Source of the DNA: Ligula intestinalis
Lineage: Eukaryota; Platyhelminthes; Cestoda; Diphyllobothriidea; Diphyllobothriidae
DNA length: 64,000 nucleotides
Assembly (NCBI GenBank): GCA_036362985.1
Contig: JAYGXS010000009.1
Span: 14,085,303-14,149,302 of the forward strand
Reading direction: 5' to 3'
Shown here: in pieces, positions 56,401-64,000 of the stretch
Layout: each line of letters begins with the position of its first letter
Position numbering within the stretch: position 1 is the stretch's first letter
Translations under genes and position numbers: made by a program
Notes under the pieces: model-generated
What the model saw: the letters and a program-made list of their open reading frames with translations, nothing else
The model's database searches: none
Told to the model about the DNA's origin: nothing

Positions 56401-59400
56401 AAGCTGGAAATGTTTGAGCAGTACCGTTTGAGGACCATCCGTCGAGTGAAGTACACCGACTTCCTCTCAAATAAGTCAGCCCGCACTTGCTGGGGCAAAA
56501 TCTCAGGCCATCCAAGCAAGATGACTGAGGTGGTTTGGACATGGTATTCGTCATAAAGGTCGAGAGCTTAGTATTACTGCCTTCGAGCCGATACCGGTAT
56601 CCAGTTGGACACGTTAAATAGACTGTCAGCACAAAACCTGGCTGGATTCAGACCGTAAGAGCATGGAAGTGGTTCTTGGACTTTCGATGTTCGGCCTCCG
56701 GCACTGACGATTAAAATGTCCAGATCTGCTGTCACGGATCATCAAACTTGGAGAAGTACCATCCGAGAAATCACCGAGAGGGGCTAGCTCAGTCATAAGC
56801 GCATCCGTAAAAACCAACCAACCAATCTTGTCTTCCATTTAAAAAGCTAAGTCTTCAGACCATTTATTGACCTTCGACGCATCGAACTAAGTTTAATACC
56901 ATAATTTATTTTGCTATCGGTCACATCCTTTCTCTTTCCTTGTCTATCGTGTATGGATGGAAATGCTGCGTTAAATTGGATTGAAGTTGAGATATGACGC
57001 GATGACTGACTGGAAATCACGTTTTCGCCCAGCTACCGTCACGCATGTGTTGGCTGAGCCGTCGACACTCACCTGAAGAATGCCTTGATCAAATTTAACA
57101 TAAATCCGAAGGAACAGTCAGATTGAATGCAGAAATAGCAGGTTGCTCAGCCCTCCCGGCATGCTCTTCTACTAGATACATCGGCATTTTTCTCAAAACC
57201 CGAACGTTTTGCTTTTCCAGAGACGTCTAAGTCACGTAAGACTTTGTAAAATCAACCTCTACTGAGGCCCAACGCTTGAGACGCATGTAACCCTGCGATA
57301 ACTGCCCGGTTCGACGATTGATGTTGCGACCGTTTTGCATCGCATTCGCCCTAGTTATTAAATAGTGCATGAGCAATACACCGCCCGTCGTTTAGTCTTT
57401 TCCCGTTGTATAGTACAGCGGTCTCTGTAACCATATCACACGCTGAAGATCCGAAAGGACAAAAGGGAACGTGGAGCGTATAGCCACGCGATTTTGGCCT
57501 CAGGCATGCATCCAGGACGGCATAACGATTGGTCCAGTTCCAGCCAATCAACGGGCAGGATTAACTTCACCTTGAATTCAGTCACGCGCCTGGGTGATAG
57601 ACCAATCAGTCCACATGGCGGAGCGAGCCCTTCGTCGACTACTCCTGGCAGCAGCAAGTCACCACATCCCTAACGGCCGCATTCCCTTTCTTCGTCCTAA
57701 CTATCCGCCCGAAGCCTCCCGCCTGGAACGAGAGAGAGACGAAATACGAGCGCGTGATGCCAGTGACCCGCGCGTTGGCGCACTGAATGGCTTAATCACT
57801 AAGACTATCAACGATGGCAAACGCCAACGCTGGCATGAACTAGTTTCAGATTGTAATTTCAGCGGCAACTCAGCTGCCACTTGGAAGCTTTTACGCAACC
57901 TGACCAAACCCCGGGCTGATACATCAAACCAGTCTATTAGCTTTGGGGACGACAAGTTCATTTCCAACAACGGTAAGATCGCCGCGAAGATGAACAAGCT
58001 GTTCTCGCCCCGCTCGGCGCCCAGTCCCAAAAGCCAGCGCCCCCTTCTTCGCCTCCTCCATAAAGCCCCGCCCCCAGATATTTCCTTTTCGGCTGATGCC
58101 ATCCTCACCGCCGTCAAGAAAATGAGAGCTTCGAAAGCCTTAGGACCAGATGGTCTGGCGCCTATCCATGTGCGCCACATCGGCCCGAAGGTGGCTGCCT
58201 ACCTTGCCGCCCTCTTCAACCTTTCACTGGGAACTTCAATCATCCCTGATTGCTGGCGCCAGTCGATCATCATCCCCCTGGTCAAAGCGGGTAAGGACCC
58301 CTGCCTAGCGACCTCTTATCGTCCAATTGCCCTCCTCAGTCCATTGGCGAAGATCCTGGAACGGCTCATCCACCCAATTCTGACGTCTGTGGCGGAACTA
58401 TCTTGCCACCAACATGGTTTCCGATCGGGTCGTGGAACTACAACGGCGCTTTTCGAGCTCAGCGACGCTATCCTCGAGGGCTTCAATCAACAGAAGCCCG
58501 CTTCGCGGACCGTGGCAGTCTCAATTGACCTGTCACGAGCCTTTGACTGCGTCCGCCACGATCAGCTCCTGCAGGTCTTGGTCTCGTTGAACGTCCCGAC
58601 TGGCCTGGTCCGATGGTTGGCGGCTTACATCCGTGGCCGTCACGATCGTGTCCTCTTCCGGGGCGCTCTCTCCAAGCCCCGTAAGCAGTCCTGTAGCGTC
58701 CCTCAAGGCTCTGTGCTCAGCCCGACACTCTTTAACATCTACATGCGAGAGCTCCCACTCCCCCGGGCACCTGTGCAAGTGGTATCCTATGCGGACGATA
58801 TTACGTTCTTCTGCCGGCACCATGACATCGATCAGGCTGCACAGCTCCTCATGGAGTTCATGCCTGTTGTCGAAAACTTCCTCACCCAGCGCGGAATGAC
58901 GATCTCGGCAGCCAAGTCATCCGTAACTGTTTTTACGCTCGATCCGAAGGAGTTCAATCGTCATCCGGTCATCACCGTCAATGGGGCGTCCTTACCGCTC
59001 GTCCGCAAGCCCAAACTCCTTGGTGTGCGTTTTGATCCACTCTTCACGTTCGCAGACCATGCCAGGGAGACCGCAAGCAAAGTAAGCCGCTGCACCAAGG
59101 TCCTCAAGGCTCTAGCAGGCACATCCTGGGGCTGTGCGAAAGAGACTCTGTCGACTGCTTTCAAGGCGCTGGCCAAGCCGCACCTCACTTATGCGGCATC
59201 AATCTGGCAGCCCAAAACGCTGCCCTCCGCACGATCACGGGTTGCTATAAAATGTCGCCTATAGATCATCTTCATGCGGAGGCTTCTGTTCTACCGGTCG
59301 CCCATCACAACACTCTCCTTAGCCAGCAGTTCTGGTGGAGTTGTTCGCAACCCGGCCATCCCAATCATCACCGTTGCACCGCTCCCGAGCCCTGCCGCAA

Positions 59401-62400
59401 CGTCCGGCCGTCTATTCGAGCACTCCACAAGGAAGCTGTTGCCTCGTCTCTCGCGGATCTACCTGTTGATAGCTCTGCCACCAAGACAGGCTTCCAGCGT
59501 CTCCACCAGAGATTCGTTGTCGAGGAGAAACGAGGTTATCGTCCCCCGGTCCTTTTGGGTGGCTATCCACCTCCGATCGCGGCCTCGGAACGACATCTCC
59601 CGAGGGTCACTCGCTGTACTCTAGCGCAGCTACGCAGTGGCTACTGTATGCTCCTTCGCAAGTACCAGCACCGGCTCGATCCATCCATACCCGACTGCTG
59701 TCCCGACTGCGGCGTCTCGCTGCATGACTGCCGTCATCTGTTCGCCTGCAGTTCTCGGCCAGGCACCCACCTCACTCCCGCGGACCTGTGGCTCAAGCCG
59801 GTCGAGGTTGCGGCTTTTCTCCGTCTCCCAACTACTCCCAGTTTGGATTCCGGCGGGGATTCCTGATCCAACTATGGGCTACGACACACACACCAATCAG
59901 TAACAAGGCTGCTGTCAAATACGCTGATGTCCCCAAGCGGAGTTTTGGCCTTAAAGGGTGGCGGATGCAGGTGCGAATTCCGGACTTAAGAAGATGCCAT
60001 TCGTAACCGAAAGAGTTACCCTGTCGAAAGAGAGGTGGGGCTGGGTGAGTGCGGTAGTTAGATGACGATGATGATGACACACTTAGTAGGGTGAGTGTGG
60101 AAGCTTGCATGCACGTTGATTGGATCATCTTCCGAATATCCTATTCTAGATCTCTTGTGAGGCTTTTTTTCTGTTGCTGGTGAATTCAAGCGCGCCCAAA
60201 GCAGACGATCAAGCCTACTTTCCTCATCACTTTTTCAGAGGATAAGTAATAATTTAATAAAATTGGCGCATATTTAAATTCAGTGATGTCAATGTTCATA
60301 GTGCCTAGTCGGCCAACGTCTTATAATAGGACTTTGTTTAGCATGAGACTATTTCCTTTTCGAGTTCCCAACAAGATATAAACGACTTTATCTGCAAATA
60401 GATTTCCTTTTTTGAAGAAAAACTGATCAGAACTCACTTCAATCCTGGAAGAGTCGATCAAAAAAAATAAATGGCAGTCAACTCCCTCCTTCTCCTATTC
60501 TACTTCCTTCCTTTCTTCCACCATCACCTCCAAGAGCGCTATCGCACTCTCGTCCTCTCCTTTATCTTCACCATCATCCTGTTCATCATAATTAAACCAA
60601 CAGTGGTGCCAGCCATCATTGCATTGTGACTGGACGGCTTGAACCTAACCTCCAAAGCGATTAGACCAAATAAACATGCGCTAAGCGTGTCAAGGGCATG
60701 CCTTTGAAAGAATTTAAAGAATTCAGACGCAAAGCCTAGTAATACCAACATCGAAAATGTACAGGTGTCTCAAAAACCAAGGATTCTCATTTGAACTCCT
60801 GCGCACGATCCTTCCAGCCTACTCATACTTCGTATTCCTGCGGAAAAATTGGTGGAGCTGGACACTCAATACCAATACCGTGTGTTGCTTTAGGCCACAA
60901 GTGGGTTTATAGTCCCAGCACTCGCCTAAAAGGTCACTGAATTAAACCACGACAAGGCTGCTCTTTAGTTGTCATCAACCAGTAATATCCTACCCCCAGG
61001 TACTGACGCACACCCGGCTCTTGAACCAGGATCCGGTGGACCATTGAGTACTCTTACCCGCTGAGCTAATATGCTCACAGTTCGCTAGTTGAGATCGGAG
61101 TAGCGTTCTTGGATCTATACTTGTTGTATAGAGTAATTGGACACTCAGCAAGTTAGCTTTAACTGAAGCCTGAGGCGGTCGCCGTGCTTTGGAGGTGTGT
61201 CTGCTGGTAAACAACCTGCTCGTGGCTTTTTGGACGCCATGAAGGCCATGGAGTGGCTGCTAAAAATCAACTCTACGAACCTGGCAGCCAACAGATTTTA
61301 ATAGTGGACGCCGTGGTTGAGCGGATACTGCACGAGTCTGTTGATGCCTGTCACACACGACTTAATCCCCCAGCACAACTCACCAAGTTTCACATGAAAA
61401 GAGGGTGGACGGCTTAGGTCTCAAAGGCGTGCTAGAACAAATTGAGAAGGACGTATTGTGTCTGACGCTCAGTCCATCAGCAGGTCCATCCATTTATCAA
61501 CCGACTTGGCGGCCTTCCAACCAAATACTTTTAGCGTGCCCTGCTAGATTCATGCACGTCAGATGTATTGAAGTAAGAACCGTTTATGCCATGTATTTGC
61601 TGGATTTCTTTAAACTTCCGGACAAAATAGCACACTTGGGGGAGGCATTGCGACTAGAAGCCTTAACGGGCTTAAAGTTGCGTCGGGCTCACTGGGAACT
61701 TTGGTGCAAATTGTGTCTGTCTCTCTCTCCTTTATTATATCTGCTCATCACTTAATTTTTGTAACATAGTATGAGACGGGCCGGCCACATCGGTCTCATC
61801 TCTGGTGACCCGATTCGGTTCTTCGGTAACACTCTATTATGAGACCTACCAAGGAAAGCAAAACCGCCACCATTCTGTAATCCGGGACCGGTGGTAATAG
61901 GCCCTATATGGGGGGGGTGCGCAGACGAGAAAATAAAAGATCCATGTCACGCAAAAAAGGACATATTCGATAAAATTATTATAGACTGCGAATAAATCAA
62001 CGAGAAAACGTGTGATAATTAAAAATAAATTAAAATAAATAACTAATAACTAATAAAAATAAATTATCAAAGTATTACCGACCAATGTTAGGAGTGCAGT
62101 ATACGCGTATTTCTAGCTTATTAGCTGTCGTCAGCTGCAGATACCCAACTCCAGCATTGCGACAGAAACTGCCGCTACACTCGAGGTTCGAACCCGCGAC
62201 CATTGAGCTAGAGATGAATGTCCTATTCACTGAGCCATCGGGTCGACATCTTGCCGGTCACGTATCACGTATCCCATGCTAAGCCCTATGGTGGAATGTT
62301 ACTTTTTTTCTCTCTTTCTCTCTCTCTTTTGGTCAGCATTTCTTGTCTTCTTCGGAAGAAAAACCCCAAGCTCCATGGTATCCTTAGCAGTGCACAAAAT

Positions 62401-63033
62401 GTATGAAATGCTCTGCACAGGCGGGCATTCCCGTGTGCTTATCTGGTGTATAAAAAAATATCTGCTATCTGCCGAGCCGCTTTGTGGCTAGTGACGGGGC
62501 TCGAGACTCAGCCCCAAGGCAGAGCGGTCAGGGGAGGGAGGCGGGTTCGAAGCACGAGGGTGGTGGCAATTTCCGCCGCTAGACTGGATTAGTGTTTGTG
62601 ACGGCAAATAAGTCAGAAGGGCCTTCCTAGAGTCTGTCTTACCAGTGAAATGGCCTAAAAATAACAACAAATGTAACTGAAACGTAGTAAGTAACATTAC
62701 AATTGGTCATGTGGCAAGGGTTCGGGGGTCCCCGACCGCACTGGATATGAAAAATCAGGCCGCGTGTGTGCCTGTATCTGATCGATGAACGCCTATCTAC
62801 TAATTTAAATATTTGCTATCTACCTAGACCACTAGCCGCTGTGTACCAGCTGGCGGGGCTCGAGAATCAGCCCCGAGGCAGAGCGGGATCGGTGAATGTT
62901 AATCAATGTGTTAACGCTGCGTTTGAATACCTTTGGCCTAAATTCTTATCCATGCCCACTCTCACATTTCAGGGACACTGCAGGCCAGGAGCGTTATCGA
63001 TCTTTGACCACATCGAGCCTCCGCGACGCAAGG
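53467..63033 (+). CDS. Rab-family small GTPase, 5' three exons (partial)
   Basis: Exons 53467-53635, 55850-55910 and 62973-about 63033 join in phase (1, 2, 0) into 97 codons. The product would be a membrane-trafficking GTPase. A 23-residue N-terminal extension precedes 'FKVILLGKSGVGKTS', the P-loop (GxxxxGKT; residue 2 is Lys where most Rabs have Asp). Next come switch I with 'STIGIDF' (RabF1), the interswitch 'LQMWDTAGQERY' (G3 DxxGQ and RabF3/F4) and 'RSLTTSSLRDAR'. The last replaces the usual aromatic 'YY' with 'SL'. The G4 (NKxD), G5 and prenylated C-terminus are not found: they should lie right of the window or in an exon I missed. Both first donors are GTAAG; the third, GTTCGT, is weak, so its end is uncertain. 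'LQMWDTAGQER' recalls the Rab26/27/37 group, but I do not assign a subfamily. Introns are 2.2 and 7.1 kb. Confidence 0.88.
53896..54010 (+). mobile_element. tRNA-headed SINE in Rab intron 1
   Basis: It starts 'gcctcgatagcttagttg', has a B box 'aggttcgaaaccc' and closes 'ccgaggc', giving a GCCTCG/CGAGGC acceptor-like stem. The tail 'cacaattgagtcaaatgac' is shared with 19148-19311. The shared tail argues for a SINE and against a working tRNA gene. Confidence 0.65.
54011..55110. other. Rab intron 1, nothing recognised
   Basis: A phrase around 'accaccgtcattctgcaggg' at 54150 recurs at about 54640, followed in both cases by 'gactgcaaatgga'/'gactgcagatgga' and 'ggtctactctttt'/'ggcctactctttc'. This suggests a diverged duplication of about 490-bp spacing. 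Confidence 0.45.
55115..55290 (-). mobile_element. tRNA-headed SINE, minus strand
   Basis: Reading the minus strand: 'cagtccgtgatgcaatggta' (A-box region), 'cccgggttcaaatctc' (B box), then the body 'gggcatgactgactgatgat' and 'agccagagatggcc'. Same family as 4845-4985. A further body-only fragment lies at about 55415-55490. Confidence 0.7.
56287..56830 (+). mobile_element. 3' remnant of an RTE-like non-LTR retrotransposon, second copy
   Basis: It reads 'MRSILFCGCKLWTMCVKYER', 'LRTIRRVKYTDFLSNKSA', then in other frames 'SWTFDVRPPAL' and 'HQTWRSTIREI'. It is collinear with 19680-20230 and belongs to the same family. Frameshifts and stops are present; the RT core is absent. It lies in Rab intron 2. 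Confidence 0.75.
56840..57570. other. Rab intron 2, between retroelement remnants
   Basis: No repeat or coding domain is recognised. The Jockey-like frame is open only from about 57576, so any 5' part of that element here is unrecognisable or missing. Confidence 0.4.
57576..60085 (+). mobile_element. Jockey-like non-LTR retrotransposon, RT nearly intact, 5'-truncated, internal deletion
   Basis: A frame open from 57576 to 59262 carries a complete reverse transcriptase: 'SKALGPDGLAPIH', 'SYRPIALLSPLAKILERLI', 'CHQHGFRSGRGTTTAL', motif A 'VSIDLSRAFDCVRHDQ', 'VPQGSVLSPTLFNIYM' and the YADD box at 58788-58799, then 'AKSSVTVF' and 'KLLGVRFD'. Near 59205-59215 the frame is lost: 'ASIWQ' runs into an out-of-frame 'AAQNAALRTITGCYK'. 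The second frame (to 59866) has a C-terminal 'CCPDCGVSLHDCRHLFAC' zinc-knuckle-like end. The 3' end has a (GAT/GAC)n tail at about 60061-60080. No endonuclease precedes the RT. It lies in the sense direction inside Rab intron 2. Clade is inferred from motif style. Confidence 0.9.
60090..60985. other. Rab intron 2, nothing recognised
   Basis: A pyrimidine-rich stretch at 60480-60580. No gene or matched repeat. Confidence 0.4.
60990..61085 (-). mobile_element. tRNA-like sequence / SINE head, minus strand
   Basis: The minus strand reads 'attagctcagcgggtaagag' (A-box region) and 'tggttcaagagccg' (B box). This is a close match to internal Pol III promoter order, but the acceptor stem does not close cleanly. 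I read it as a SINE head or tRNA pseudogene. Confidence 0.55.
61090..61920. other. Rab intron 2, nothing recognised
   Basis: A 116-codon plus frame (61405-61755) shows no domain. A G-run occurs at 61910-61917. Confidence 0.4.
61925..62075. repeat. AT-rich low-complexity tract
   Basis: Repeated 'aataaataactaataa' and 'taaaaataaatt' words. Similar in composition to 27770-27960. Confidence 0.75.
62100..62250 (-). mobile_element. tRNA-headed SINE, minus strand
   Basis: The minus strand reads 'cccgatggctcagtgaatag' (A box) and 'gcgggttcgaacctcg' (B box), then a body with 'gttgggtatctgcagctgac'. It resembles the head at 885-990. Confidence 0.65.
62470..62900 (+). repeat. repeat family with GGGGCT/AGCCCC core, copies 3 and 4
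   Basis: 'ggggctcgaga.tcagcccc' followed by 'aggcagagcgg' occurs at about 62497-62530 and again at about 62856-62889. The core can form a hairpin. Related to 4195-4300 and 18020-18110. A CT run lies just upstream at 62308-62330. Confidence 0.6.
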
Positions 63034-63664
63034 GTTCGTCCTTCCCGTAATATCTGTTTTTGAATCCTTTAACTCAGTACTGGTTAAACTTTTTGGTCTC
63101 AAAACTCTGAATCGTATTAAAAAGACATCCGCCTCATTGCATCGTTTGAATAAAGTAGTAAATACTTCTTTACTGACGCGTAGGATTACATGCACTCATA
63201 CAGTGTTCATCCAAGTGCAGCGGAAGTTGATTTTGTGAAACTGCGCGATTTTTCTTCAAAATCCCAAATATTCAAATCCAATTCGTGTCTGCACACACAG
63301 ATGCTTGAATATACTGAGGTGCCCAAATTAGAGATGAATTTCTTAGGAAATTGAAAAGCTTCCACTTCAAAACTGGAACATCTACCAGAAAGTGCACAGA
63401 AGGAATGCTGAGGAGCCCACTGATGAGTTCAACCCCTCGCAGCTGTGCCAGGCAGCAACTGCATATCGGTAAAACATAGCTATTGGCTTTTACCTACTGC
63501 CTGTGCTGCTAGCATGATAAATATTTCCTTTGGCTATAGTACGGACTCCCTTTGGCTGCTTGTGAATATTACGCGGTTAGCCCACTGAGGCCGCTGGAAT
63601 TCGGTCCAAAGAATCATATTGGTGTAACTGTGGTCTAGTCTGCAATATGCGCCATCTAGCTACG
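63034..63664. other. after Rab exon 3: presumed intron
   Basis: I looked for a next exon starting after AG with a Gly-Phe-like continuation in phase 0 and did not find one. Confidence 0.4.
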
Positions 63665-63730
63665 CCTTGTGTGAGCCCCGAAGGAAGAACACAACAAGAA
63701 GTGTGCATAAAGCAGAAGTCTTAGAGCAAG
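63665..63730 (+). repeat. short dispersed repeat, partner of 15545
   Basis: 'ttgtgtgagccccgaaggaa', 'gaacacaacaagaagtgtgc', 'gcagaagtctt'. See 15545-15640. Confidence 0.6.
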
Positions 63731-64000
63731 CCTAGTACAGCATACTTAAGAGCAAGCGAACACGTATGTACAAGGCTGAGCCAATTAGACGGTAGTCACA
63801 ATAAAGACACGACTTCATTGGCCGGGTGAGTCATGAGGGTTGACGTGTTAGTCTACCGTTTGGCATGAGCTGGGTGCAGGTGTCAGATAAAGAACTTTGT
63901 CAATAGAGGAGCATATCCGAGTCCCAGGAAGCAGTTCAGAAGAAGAAGAAGCGATCACTGAAACAAGCGGTTTATTGTGCTGACGTGTCGGATTCCCTTA

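Noticed and set aside
60990..61085. Functional tRNA gene on the minus strand
   Set aside because: A- and B-box words are strong, but the acceptor stem does not close convincingly.
1..64000. CRISPR array, bacterial operon, rRNA or defence cassette
   Set aside because: No regularly spaced short repeats with unique spacers, no operon-like gene packing and no rRNA-like sequence were seen; the window is plainly eukaryotic.

Overview
This is eukaryotic, AT/GC-balanced, intron- and transposon-rich DNA, most consistent with a parasitic flatworm and probably a diphyllobothriidean tapeworm (the Spirometra/Dibothriocephalus/Schistocephalus group). The reasons are: host genes split by introns, four of them only 30-37 nt long at the 5' end of one gene; many CR1-, RTE-, Jockey- and Penelope-like retroelement remnants; tRNA-headed SINEs; and a reverse-transcriptase tail followed by C2H2 zinc fingers of a kind I associate with these worms. 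The species call is an inference and no search was run.

Only two host genes are supported, both on the + strand. (1) A complete MFSD11 (UNC93-like major-facilitator) gene runs from 5834 to 20981. I resolved it into 12 exons, all with GT/AG junctions and continuous phase, giving 480 aa. (2) The 5' part of a Rab-family small GTPase gene has three exons at 53467-53635, 55850-55910 and 62973-about 63033. It should continue past the right edge or through exons I cannot see. Both starts lie a few bases (5 and 27) after a polypyrimidine-AG, which suggests spliced-leader trans-splicing or a 5'UTR intron.

Layout. 1-5.5 kb: a decayed CR1-like element between two copies of a 160-bp repeat, then a tRNA-headed SINE and a solo LTR. 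5.8-21 kb: MFSD11; its long introns carry Penelope fragments, a hairpin/(GT)n repeat family, a segmental duplication, SINEs and an RTE-like remnant. 21-31 kb: a Penelope graveyard with at least two families and GIY-YIG endonuclease remnants on both strands. 32-38 kb: a Ty3/Gypsy gag-protease piece, two long copies of the hairpin/(GT)n repeat and an RT-C2H2 element tail. 39-53 kb: an L2/CR1-like RT, tandem and inverted repeats of about 0.6 kb, a 0.7-kb direct repeat pair, an LTR-gag-LTR remnant and an inverted-repeat element. 53.4-64 kb: the Rab gene, whose second intron contains a fairly well-preserved Jockey-like element with one internal deletion.

I found no CRISPR array, bacterial operon, rRNA or credible functional tRNA. 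No gene cassette that looks like a new biological system was seen. The most unusual items are the hairpin/(GT)n repeat family, the RT-zinc-finger tail, the tiny-intron cluster of MFSD11 and the inverted half-copy at 51.6-52.3 kb.
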